A DNA stretch of 64,000 nucleotides from Cryptomeria japonica (lineage: Eukaryota; Streptophyta; Pinopsida; Cupressales; Cupressaceae): assembly GCF_030272615.1 (NCBI RefSeq), contig NC_081413.1, forward strand, positions 448,486,538 to 448,550,537, in the 5' to 3' direction. Numbering within the stretch: the first letter of the stretch is position 1; the number at the start of each line of letters is the position of its first letter. The translations under genes were made by a program, and so were the position numbers. Below are positions 43,795 through 53,500 of the stretch, piece after piece. The notes under the pieces were generated by a model, which saw only the letters and a program-made list of their open reading frames with translations, had not been told where the DNA came from and searched no databases.

Positions 43795-46248
43795 TTTTGC
43801 CCCTCTTTGAGACAATGTGATTTTAAGTGTTGTTTCAAAGAACAATAATGAAAATGCCCCAGACAATAACAATGACATATGCATGCCCCCTCGAGGAATT
43901 GGCCGGAAACATTCAGAAAAGAGGCCAATTAGTCGATAAGAATAATAGAAAATGATAGGTTCGAACAGATCAAGAATCGAAGGTCAGATGCACAAAGGAC
44001 AAGCAGTGGAACTAGACCGAACGGACTGCCAAGACTGACGGAAGAAATGTTAGTAAGAAGAAATTAGACAGAGGACAGTTAGAGATGAAGGAAAACTTGC
44101 TTTCACAAATGCACATAAGTAGGTGAGAACCTTTATTTATTGTAGCAAAGCGGATGCAGAGCATCATGGCATTGAAGGCCAGAGTTGGAACGCAACCCCT
44201 TTTGCAAAAGATAGACACACTGCACACAAGGAATGAGTGAAGCATCCTAGGGTGCATACATCAAGGGTTGAGGTATGTGCGGCATTCACAAAGTGAATGT
44301 ACTTATCATAGACACCCAATGATATAGTTGCCCCAGTTTGTGACAAACATTCCACAAACAGCAAACACAACAAAAAAAGGAAAGGGACCATAAACCATCC
44401 CGATCACTCTAAATCACTCAGTGACATCATCGAGCAACATAGGAACATGATCGAAGCCAAAGATAAATCAATAAAAAGATAAGACTCACAAATTCGATCA
44501 AGTCAAACAAACAATCTGATTGTCATTGTCAAAAGTGAAAAACAAGAATGATCATGCTGTCTGGTTCCAGGGAATGCGGTACCCCGTCTAAGACAGGACA
44601 TAGTCTGGTTCTAAGTATACCACACCCTATATAAGACCCATGATAATGTTGACAAAGACCAATGGTAATGTTGATGCTATTTTGACTGATGTGACAACTG
44701 TGATCAGGTTGAATGCTTGCTTGGTCAAATAGTTTATCTGTTAATGCGTGATTTCATTAAAGCACAATGTTTGATTGATTGTCATTGGATGTATGCTTAG
44801 CGATCTATCTATGCACAAAGGGGACCATGTATTGACAAAATGCAAAATGATTGTTTTTGGATTTGAATGTTTTTCGAAAATTTTTGCTTTATTTTTTCAA
44901 GTTTTTACAATTTGTTTGTTCATTTTTTCAGGACTTTATTTGACTTTTTTGGATTTTTTTTAAGGACATTATTTGATTTTTTTGGATTTTTTCAGGACAT
45001 TATATGATTTTTTTTGTATTTTTTTAGGACATTATATGATTTTTTAGAGATTTTTTCAGGACATTATATGATTTTTTTGGGATTTTTTCAGGACATTATA
45101 TGATTTTTAGGGATTTTTTCAGGACATTTTTCAATTTTTATGATTTTGCCCCTAGTGTCTAGAAAGGCAAGGAATATGATAGGTGAATAAATAGGCTTGC
45201 TGAAATGTTGGTGGATAGAGGGAAGACAAAGGCCTTTTATCATGGAGACAATACGGATGCAATTTTCAAGGGCTATTGCGTGATAGGACAAGAGACTAGA
45301 TATGACAATGTAAAGCAGTGACATGGCATGAGGGACATGTCAAGAGGTTTTTGAAACCATCTTTAAATTTTGCATCCTTATTACAGACTAAGATCAAGGA
45401 ATGAAAAAAAAAGAGTGTATGGATAGTGATAAGATATGGATAGGATAAGCAAGACCAAGAATGGAAGGTCGGGATAGGATATGAGATAGTGGCAGAAAGT
45501 TGCAATAAGACAGGGTATATGGATGAAAGGTTATAATAAGCAAATGGATAAAGACCAAAAGCTATGATAGACTAAAAGCTGCAAACAAGATGCATGATGC
45601 TCATGAAGATCCTCAGCCTTGTCAAGATCAAAGGTGGAAAGGGAAACTGGACATGAGGGACAATAGGATATGAAGGGTAATGATAGGGGTTCAATAGGAT
45701 AATGAAGGGCAATAGGATATGAAGGGTAATGACATGGTATGATAGGATAATGAAGGGCATTAGGATATGAAGGAGGAAACCTGCCCCCAAGTGTGGTGTG
45801 CAAGAAGTTCAAAGATTATGCATGATGCCTGTTTGCCAGGTTTTCATCACGGTACTTGCCCAAGGTGCTTGTTTGCCAGGTTTTCACCAGTGGACGAATT
45901 ATTTTTCTTTATTATTTTTTCTTTATTTCTTTTTTTTATTTTTTTATTTTTTTCACCTTTTTTTTATTTTTTTTTGTAGTTTGACTTTTTCAATAGAAGA
46001 TGGACACATGATAGGGGATGGAAGAAGGACTCAAACATATTTTTATTTTTGAATAGTAGCCTTGAAAAAAATGGACCATGACCCTTAAAAGTATGCTCAA
46101 AGACGTTGGTAGGATAAGGACATGGAAAATAAGATGAAACTAAGGCAAGGATTTATGCAAAGGATTGGACCAAAGGGATGGAAGGATGGAAAATATGCAT
46201 TGGATAATGGATAGGGTATTGGAAGAATTGGGCTTCACTGGATGGAAA
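43795..46248 (-). other. E 3' non-coding internal region with simple and tandem repeats
   Basis: Polypurine tract at the left end (reverse AAAGAGGGGCAAAA). No coding domain is recognised. It contains a T-rich minisatellite at about 44870-45135 (unit around TTTTTTCAGGACATTATATG), a repeated GAAGGGTAATGA / ATAGGATAATGAAGGGCA pattern at about 45640-45780, a duplicated GCTTGTTTGCCAGGTTTTCA (45830 and 45870), and a poly-T tract with interspersed A at 45900-45980. Confidence 0.7.
44870..45135. repeat. T-rich minisatellite, about 35-bp unit, 6-7 copies
   Basis: Repeated unit with core TCAGGACATTATATGATTTT followed by TTTTGGGATTTTT. On the E sense strand it is A-rich (AAAAAATCATATAATGTCCTG). It lies about 1.1 kb upstream of the E polypurine tract in its sense direction. 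Confidence 0.8.
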
Positions 46249-48057
46249 TTAAGGCAAGATCAACATTGGAACACACCTTGACGGGTGGTGGATTGATGGA
46301 GGAAAAATGGATCTCAGACTATGAGATTTGGATGGAGGAATAGCCTGGGATTTTGGGACATAAGGGCCCAAAATGGATGAATAAGGTGATGGAGGAACAA
46401 ATTTGAGAGGGTTGGATGGAGGAATACCAACTTTGGATGCCAAGTTGGATGTTTCTTTAGGATTTTGTGCTTCAAGGAGCCACTTAGGGATCCACATGGT
46501 TTTTGATTTTTCATGCTTTTGTGGTTCCTTGGAGTGCATTGCCAACACAAGGGATTTAGGAACCCATATAGATTTTAACTTTTGTTTTTGAGCAATGGGC
46601 CTTTGTGACCTTTTGGATTTTTCCTTTCCTTTATAGATCAAATTTTTCTTTGTTTTGACATGTTGATTATATTGGACATGTTGATCCTTGAATACATGTG
46701 GATTTCTAGACTTATGACTTTTATACTTGACATCCAAATTGCTTGGAGGGGGAAAGGAATGCATGGATGGATATGAATGAAATGGACTTCTTTTGGATTG
46801 ATGAAATTTACTCAAGGATGTGTGCCTTTGCTGACCTTGCATAGAGGATGAAGGGATATAAGGACCTAAGATGGATGGAAGGTATGATGGGGAAGGTGTA
46901 TGTTTGGATTTTGAAGGGATGTTGGATTTAGTAGGGGTACCCATGTCTTGAGGAATTTCACTAAGGCCATGACCCTTAATATTTTCTTTAGCATGAAGGG
47001 ATTCTTTCTTATGGAGATCTACTCCTTTGCCTTTATGAATATCTTGACTCATAGGATACTCTTTTCTTTGGGAAGAAGACGCAAGTCCATTATGAGGTGG
47101 ATATGATATGAGAGAAATAATGAGATCTTGAAGTGGATCGGATTGCACCAAAGTGGAAGAACCCATTATGCATGTCAAGGGTTCATGAACATCTTGCACT
47201 GACATGTTAGAATCATGAAGGGGATTAGGATCATGAGGGGGACTAGGATTGTGTAGTGGACATGGTTCAATGATAGGCTCTTCAAGAGATGGAATGGGAG
47301 AAATAATGGGATCATCAAAAGAAATGCGATCTTGGAGTGTATATGGAGCATTAAGACAAGGAGATGGAGGAACAAAAAGATCTTGTGGAGGATTTAAAGG
47401 AATAATTTGATCTTGACAAGGAGGAAGATCATTGGAATCCTCTTTAAAGGTGCTTTGCTCTTGACTTTCAATGGGATCATTGGAAAGGATGGAAGGGATG
47501 TCTTGATATTTCTTAGGAAGTGGGATGCCAATGGGATTTGAAAGGGTGTTGTGTTCTTGGATAGAATGGAAATGAATAAGTGAATCATTGCGAGTGTTTG
47601 GGGAAATGGGATCTTGGTCAACAATTGGATGGGATGATAAAGTTTCAAGATCTTGATCTTCATGCTCTAAATTATCCTCTTGACATGCGGTGGGACTTTG
47701 GATATGCATGGGGGATTTTGGAAAGGGATTAATGATTTGGCATGAAGGGGATGGAATTTGAATGGGACTCTCCAAAATAGGTAATGGCAATAAAGTGCAT
47801 GGTTGCATTGGGTCTAGTATTTCTAAGACATAACAAGGATGTGCATAATGAATTGGATTATCTTGGCAATCAATTATGGATAGCTCTTGGATAATTTTAT
47901 CCTTCGGTGTATTGTTTGATGAGGACAACATGGAAGGTTCTTGTGAAACTTCTAATGGTGTAGGGATAGATGCCATTGGAGAGTCAATTTGTTTGTGGGG
48001 TGATGAGGCATTGCTAGACATAAGTGTATTATCTTGATCTTTCTCAAAGAACTCACT
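46249..48057 (-). CDS. element E Pro/Ser/His-rich protein, C-terminal part of a Gag-like fusion (590 residues open)
   Basis: The longest uninterrupted protein of E: 590 codons from the ATG at 48021 to 46249. The frame continues upstream (KKGGLIARILRKLPSEFF at about 48110-48050), so this ATG is probably internal. Residues 1-300 are rich in Pro, Ser, Ile, Asp and His; 320-480 are basic and Ser/Lys-rich; the end is Pro-rich. Two motif pairs repeat: SILGPYIP (about 383) and SILGPYVP (about 549), and KSIWVPKSLVLA (about 483) and KTMWIPKWLLEA (about 507). No enzyme motif, signal peptide or membrane segment is evident. I do not recognise the family. Absence of stops over 590 codons amid decayed elements suggests it was under selection until recently. 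Confidence 0.65.
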   Translation of the reverse strand, partial: SEFFEKDQDNTLMSSNASSPHKQIDSPMASIPTPLEVSQEPSMLSSSNNTPKDKIIQELSIIDCQDNPIHYAHPCYVLEILDPMQPCTLLPLPILESPIQIPSPSCQIINPFPKSPMHIQSPTACQEDNLEHEDQDLETLSSHPIVDQDPISPNTRNDSLIHFHSIQEHNTLSNPIGIPLPKKYQDIPSILSNDPIESQEQSTFKEDSNDLPPCQDQIIPLNPPQDLFVPPSPCLNAPYTLQDRISFDDPIISPIPSLEEPIIEPCPLHNPSPPHDPNPLHDSNMSVQDVHEPLTCIMGSSTLVQSDPLQDLIISLISYPPHNGLASSSQRKEYPMSQDIHKGKGVDLHKKESLHAKENIKGHGLSEIPQDMGTPTKSNIPSKSKHTPSPSYLPSILGPYIPSSSMQGQQRHTSLSKFHQSKRSPFHSYPSMHSFPPPSNLDVKYKSHKSRNPHVFKDQHVQYNQHVKTKKNLIYKGKEKSKRSQRPIAQKQKLKSIWVPKSLVLAMHSKEPQKHEKSKTMWIPKWLLEAQNPKETSNLASKVGIPPSNPLKFVPPSPYSSILGPYVPKSQAIPPSKSHSLRSIFPPSIHHPSRCVPMLILP

Positions 48058-48391
48058 TGGTAATTTCCTTAAGATCCTTGCAATAAGGCCACCTTTCTTT
48101 TGAGGTTTTGACAGAGTTGTATCTGGAATTTGAACTTGTTTTTGGTTTTATGTCATGTTTTGATATTGGACTTGGTTCAATTGTTCCGACATGTTTGAAA
48201 CTTGGGTTGGTGTGTGCTGCAACCTTTGTTTTTGAATGTTTGGTTGTAGTTGTTGACATTGATATTCCACCATTGGTTGAACTATTTGTGGACATTATAT
48301 AGTTGGTTGGACATATTGTTGAAACTGAAACATTGGTTGTGTTGGTTGTAAATGTTGGGCCATTGGTTGTGTCTATTGGAAATATTGAACA
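48058..48391 (-). repeat. 334-bp direct duplication in E, copy 1
   Basis: Nearly identical to 48709-49041 (start GGTAATTTCCTTA, end AATATTGAAC). In this copy the Gln-rich frame has a TAA where the second copy has TCA. Confidence 0.9.
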
Positions 48392-48708
48392 AAAGAGATA
48401 AGTTTTTATCATTTATAGAAAAAAATTTATACGTTTCGGGATGCACATCACTCTTAAAAAATGTTGTTTCCTGTAAAAAACTACTTTTGAGGGAGATGGA
48501 AAAATCAATAAAATTTTATTCAAAAAAATTTGAAAAAAAAATATTTAGAATCTACAAAAAGGATGTTACAAATCACTAGTTTACATCATCTTCAAAATCT
48601 TAACGATTTAAAAGTTATAGGTGTCGGAAAGTGAAGGTTTTTTGCAAAATGTTCATCTAAGTGTCAAAGTTGGTCAAAAAGTGGGAACCAGTATTGTGAG
48701 TTCACCCT
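48392..48708. other. 317-bp insert between the two E duplicates
   Basis: AT-rich sequence (ATAAGTTTTTATCATTTATA, TTTGAAAAAAAAATATTTAG) unlike the rest of E coding sequence. It interrupts what would be one continuous frame between the Gln-rich part and the Pro-rich part. No domain recognised. Confidence 0.7.
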
Positions 48709-49041
48709 TGGTAATTTCCTTAATATCCTTGCAATAAGGCCACCTTTCTTTTGAGGTTTTGACAGAGTTGTATCTGGAATTTGAACTTGTTTTTGGTTTG
48801 ATGTCATGTTTTGATATTGGACTTGGTTCAATTGTTCCGACATGTTTGAAACTTGGGTTGGTCTGTGCTGCAACCTTTGTTTTTGAATGTTTGGTTGTAG
48901 TTGTTGACATTGATATTCCACCATTGGTTGAACTATTTGTGGACATTATATAGTTGGTTGGACATATTGTTGAAACTAAAACATTGGTTGTGTTGGTTGT
49001 AAATGTTGGGCCATTGGTTGTGTCTATTGGAAATATTGAAC
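48709..49041 (-). repeat. 334-bp direct duplication in E, copy 2
   Basis: Second copy of 48058-48391. Encodes the Gln-rich segment (VEYQCQQLQPNIQKQRLQHR, QVQIPDTTLSKPQKKGGLIA) in continuity with the frame at 49587. Confidence 0.9.
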
Positions 49042-49587
49042 AATTGGTTGTGATGGTTCAAAATCTGATTGATAGTAAACACATTCTTGTTCTTGTTGTG
49101 AAGGCACATAATGTTGTTGTCTCTTTTCTTGAAATTGTTTCATCATCTCTATTTGTGAGAGGAGAGTTGGTATGTCTGATCGTTCAATAAGAGATCTTAC
49201 ATCAATTGGCTCAATCTTTGGATTTCGACCTAGAAATTTTTGAAACACTTTGGACATTTGTGATCTATTCTTCTCAATGTTTTTCACTTTTTGTTCCAAA
49301 ATCTCCTTTTCTTGAGCTAGTTTCTCCTCTAGTTTTTGTATTTGGACATTTACATCATCATGATAAGTTTGATCCAAGTTCTGAGACATGTAGAGATTGG
49401 ATTGACATGATTGATTTCTCAATTGTGATGACATGGCTTCATAAGATGGTTGAGACCTCATTTCAACAAACATGTCACTATGCAATGCAACTAATGGGAT
49501 TGACAAATGCAACCTAAAAGGATGACAATGCAACTTAATGTTTTTGTTGTTATTTTTCAAGGTTTGGACAAAATTTTTGGAATGCAA
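49042..49587 (-). pseudogene. element E Gag-like N-terminal part (coiled coil, Gln-rich)
   Basis: Open from the ATG at 49587; a stop at 49024-49026 then interrupts the Gln-rich tail, where several CAA/CAG codons have become TAA/TAG (Q to stop) before the frame goes on through 48709. Visible features: QPSYEAMSSQLRNQSCQSNL, a charged coiled coil VQIQKLEEKLAQEKEILEQK continuing with VKNIEKNRSQMSKVFQKFLG, EPIDVRSLIERSDIPTLLSQ and MKQFQEKRQQHYVPSQQEQE. The VPSQQEQE-type Gln-rich part resembles the N-terminal region of the K gypsy Gag. No capsid domain or CCHC knuckle is seen. Confidence 0.6.
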
Positions 49588-51428
49588 ACCTAAAGACTCA
49601 ACCTTGGGAAGTTGAAATGAAGTCTAGACCTTTAAAGGACAAAGGACAAAATGACAATAGGACAAATTGACAATGTCTCACCTATATGCTTGGATACTAA
49701 GCTAGGTTTGACAAAAATGATATTAATGAAAGGACAAATTTTAGACAAGGTCAAGACTCCTTAACAACAACTTAGGGTATCATCCAAAGTTTTGATTTTT
49801 CAAGTTTGACAAACCAAATTTTTGAGACTAAATGCAAGAAGGCAATGATTATGACAATGACTTAGGATATGACATGAAAATGATCTAAGGATATGATATG
49901 ACAAGATGAAGCCAAGACAAGATGACAATACAATGATAAGGATATGCGAAGACCAATGACTTGGAATATGCAAAATGCAACCTATGCAAGACCTAATTTT
50001 AGCATGACAAAGATAATGCACGAATGTCACCTAAATGGAAATCTAGCTTGGATATGACAATGAAATGCAAACTTAGGGAAAATGATTTTGAACCTAAGTG
50101 CAAAATGAGGATGCATGCAATGAAAAGGACTAAAATGAAGGGAGATGACAATAGGCCCTAGGACCTAAGTTGGACTATGCAAAACCTAGCCTAAAGTGAC
50201 ATGAATTTTAAAACAAAGACATTCAATATTTTGACAAGCCATGTTCAAATGTTGGATGAATACGTGGATGAATTTGGACTTTTTCTTGGATTTTGTTTTT
50301 GAATTGAAGGTTGTTGTTTTATGAGCACTTTTGAAAGTTTGATTTTAATTTTACCTTTGACAATCATGGAAGACAAAATGTTTGTTTGACTTTGACTCAA
50401 GACAATCAAGCACATTCACAACAAATCTTATGGCTGGCAAGGGCAATATCTATTGAATCCTCTAACCATAAAATACAACACTTAGCCGGATAGCTAGATG
50501 CTTGGTAGCACTAGCTCCCCCTTACAGTGCACTCACTTCTCGGGCATACCAAGCTTCGATTTCAAGGGGCATCACTTCCCAAGAACTTGCCATCTCTAAC
50601 TAAGGTGTACATGAGAGGTGTCTTTGGCATGCACGTATCACAATGCCTGAGCCAATAGATAGAAGGATTTTGGTATCTAAAAACAAGAGATTCTAGTGAG
50701 GGCATCTGTTTGGGTGGGTATTGATCCGGTGAATAAATTGTCGCAATACTATTCCAGTACCCATTGTCTACAACTTTTCGTTGCATCCACAGTTATTTAG
50801 AGTGGTTTGGAAGAGCTTAGCTTTAGCCCGTCACCACTTTTGGTCGTTCCCTCTCACCAATGCCTGTGTGAAGTGCCAGGAAAATTGGGAGATAGGCCCA
50901 GTTCTAAGGGTTAAAACATGCAATCAAATTGAAAACAAACAAAGCATGCATGGTGTTCATTATCCTTTAAGAAACAAAATGTGCAACTACTTTAAAAATT
51001 TGCAAGCAAGATGTTTTAAGGTGAGTCTTTGACTGTGTCCTGCATAAGATTCGTTAGTAGTTGCATTTTTGTATTTGTCATACGTAACACCAAGATGTTG
51101 CACAAAGAATTAGTACCAAAGAAGAACCAAAATGCAAGAAAGAGATTGCAAACAAACAAACTTCCAAGAAAAACAACTAATTTTTACCCCTATTTCTGGC
51201 CTTACACAGGCGCAAATCTCATCAACACAGGTGTAGATCTCATCAACATAGGCGTACATCCCTTCTACATAGGTGCCGATCCCATCTACATAGGTGCAGA
51301 TCCCTTCTACACAGGCGCAAAATGCCTCAACATAGGCGCAGAAGTGTCCAGAAAGCTCTGAGCTGCCCTCTTTCTTGAGTTTTTCACCTGCAAACAGCTC
51401 AAAAAGCACTCAAACCATGGTTAAATTG
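49588..51428 (-). other. E 5' leader, about 1.8 kb, non-coding with a 21-bp repeat array
   Basis: Between the primer-binding site and the Gag-like frame. The 49600-50450 part is rich in GACAA / ATGACAA sequence. A reverse frame at 50786-50562 (74 residues) is open but unrecognised. The 51195-51345 part is an array of 21-bp units. Long leaders are common in gypsy-type elements. Confidence 0.6.
51195..51345. repeat. 21-bp tandem repeat (about seven units) in E leader
   Basis: Units like ACATAGGTGCAGATCCCTTCT repeat with changes. Because 21 is a multiple of three, both strands stay open: the E sense strand encodes a seven-residue periodicity (AYVEAFC / TYVDGIG / AYVDEIY type) within an open frame at 51409-51110 that starts about 20 bp from the primer-binding site. 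Confidence 0.85.
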
Positions 51429-51432
51429 TTAG

Positions 51433-51450
51433 TTCACATCGGGTTCACCA
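51433..51450 (-). promoter_or_regulatory. primer-binding site of element E (not initiator-Met type)
   Basis: The reverse strand reads TGGTGAACCCGATGTGAA, three bases from the LTR end. The same site with one change is beside the LTR of element I (63566). The priming tRNA is not assigned. Confidence 0.8.
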
Positions 51451-51453
51451 AAA

Positions 51454-52954
51454 TGTAGATCAGGAAATTGAGGATGCATCAAAACAAATAACACTTAGGA
51501 CAATCACAAAACCTAAAACTGCAATGAAGACAATCCTAATCCAATCAATGAAAACATAAAGACGAGATATTCAAAATGAAATCAAAGCAAACCAAATGTA
51601 GATATCTCCTTCATGTGACTCCATTGTTCTTCTTTCACCATCCAATTTGATGTTGTTCTCACCTACAAAGTGCATTTGCAAGTATAAAGCAAGTTGTTGA
51701 TGAAATTTATAGCATAAGGTTACTCGAAAATGTGATTGATTGACTAATCTCAGAAACTCATCCAATTTATAGACAAATTGGAGAGAGGATAAGATTAGCA
51801 TGGAATTGATATTAAAGGCAATTGATTTCAAAAATGGAAAAATTGAGTTGAAGGAAGAAGGTTATGACACCTTCTATGTCATGAATTATGACATATTGTC
51901 AATGCAAAGGTTAGAGGACTAAAAGCCTATGACATCTTGCTATGCCAACAGTATGACGCATGAGACATTCATGCTTCCACCGAAGCACAAAAATAGGGAG
52001 AGACTAGAGATGAATTGATTAGGTGGAAATTGAATTTAGCAAATTAGAAAATGAGGTGAATTAATTAATAATTTTTCATTCATTAATTAATTCACAAAAA
52101 GAGAGGGAATTAATTAGCCAATTAAATAAATATTTAATTGTGACAAGAAGACTTAGGATAAATAAATAAATTATTTAACCTAGAGGAAAAAATGACAAAC
52201 AAGATTAAATGAATAAATCATAAAACCCTAGAAGATGAATTAGAAATGCAAGGACGATAATTAGGTTTTGATAAAAGATAATTGATGTAGGTTCGATCAT
52301 GATTCTGATTGACAAAGGACCAATGTTGATAAATGATTGAGATTGGGTGACAAAAATCCATGACAAATTGACCAAGATTGACAAGGAGATCAAATTGATA
52401 GGCACCAATTGACGAGGAAAAATGACTAATTGATCCAAATTGACATGATTGAAAAGGACAAAGATCGATGATGAATCGATGACAAAATGATGAGATTGAC
52501 AAGCACAAGGATCGATGACAAATCGATCGCAAAATGACAAGATTGACAAGGACAAGGATCGATGACAAATCGATCACAAAATGACAAGATTGACAAGAGG
52601 ACAAGGATTGATGACAAATCGATCGCAAAATGATGAGATTGATGAGAGGACAAAAACCCTAATTCTATCGTCGATTAGGATTGACGATGTCCAAAATGAT
52701 GATAAATGAGCACGCACATTAGTGCGACAGGATAAGATCAACCAAAATCATGACTGAAGATTGTTATCAACAAGACCAAATTTGAAAGCGAGAAAAATGA
52801 GGAATGCAGAAGAAGGACTCGATGCTCGCAAATGATAAAGACCAAGTGCGCAACATAGAAGAAATGTTAATGCACTGCAAAAATCCTAAAATAAGGTAAT
52901 GCGCAAATGTTAAAGTATGACTCCGCAAGCGTTGACCTTTTTTAGACGTCTACA
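51454..52954 (-). repeat. 5' LTR of element E
   Basis: 1,501 bp, TGTAGATCAGGAAATTGAGG ... GACGTCTACA, followed by TSD CCTTC (52955-52959). Close match to 42253-43794. Confidence 0.92.
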
Positions 52955-53426
52955 CCTTCTTGACAATAACTTCAACTTTGACATCCTCTCCAAGTCCTCT
53001 TATATAAATCATAGTCTCATCCAGTCTTTGCAAATTATTAGCTATCTTCTCTTCTTCTTTCTTTTTTAGATTTTTAAACTGAGCTCTTACATTTTGTAGT
53101 TTGGCTTCTTTCACTTTGGTATCTCCTTCATATACACTCTGCAGCTTGTCCCAAGTTTCTTTTGTTGATGTGGAATGTATGACTTTGACAAACTTTATGT
53201 CTGATAGACCACTTAAGATTGCATTCTTAGCTTTAGCATTGTTCTCATATTCCCTTTTATCATCAGATTCAGTAGGAGGAAGTTGAGGAATAGTATAACC
53301 ATTTTTTACTGGCATCCAAACATCAAATCCTAAGGAAGATAGGTAGGTTTCCATTTGTCTACTCTAGAAGGCATAGTTGGTGCCATAAAAGATAGGTTCT
53401 TTAGAGGAGGATTCATTCCTAGCCAT
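52955..53426 (-). pseudogene. copia A gag N-terminal part
   Basis: Starts at ATG 53426 (MARNESSSKEPIFYGTNYA) with a TAG replacing Trp, then METYLSSLGFDVWMPVKNGY and the typical region NNAKAKNAILSGLSDIKFVK ... EETW-like KETWDKLQSVYEGD to IVKKV, where element E cuts it. The frame resumes at 42252. The premature TAG is at the same codon as in C1. Confidence 0.9.
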
Positions 53427-53487
53427 TGTGTTTACAAAGCAGGATCTACCCAAGATATAGAAATATTTTACTACAAGGGAACCTATG

Positions 53488-53499
53488 GCTCTGATACCA
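53488..53499 (-). promoter_or_regulatory. primer-binding site of copia A
   Basis: The reverse strand reads TGGTATCAGAGC, perfect initiator tRNA-Met complement, beside the LTR start at 53501. Confidence 0.93.
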
Positions 53500-53500
53500 A

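Larger units (their letters stand above)
42253..52954 (-). mobile_element. element E: non-autonomous LTR retrotransposon with large Gag-like/Pro-rich frame
   Basis: Reverse-oriented, inserted in A gag with TSD CCTTC (42248-42252 and 52955-52959). LTRs are 1,542 bp (42253-43794) and 1,501 bp (51454-52954), TGTAGA...TCTACA. The polypurine tract AAAGAGGGGCAAAA abuts the 3' LTR (43795-43808), and the primer-binding site is TGGTGAACCCGATGTGAA. The 7.7-kb internal region has one ancestral long frame (about 49587-46249) and long non-coding flanks, with no protease, RT, RNase H or integrase motif. LTR termini and primer-binding site match element I. The large size and missing pol resemble LARD-type non-autonomous elements. 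Confidence 0.88.

Noticed and set aside
45767-46052. Phe-rich plus-strand frame resembling a membrane protein
   Set aside because: Translation of a T-rich simple tract in the E non-coding region.
51195-51345. Possible CRISPR-like array (short regular repeats)
   Set aside because: 21-bp units are contiguous without spacers, in a plant retroelement leader.
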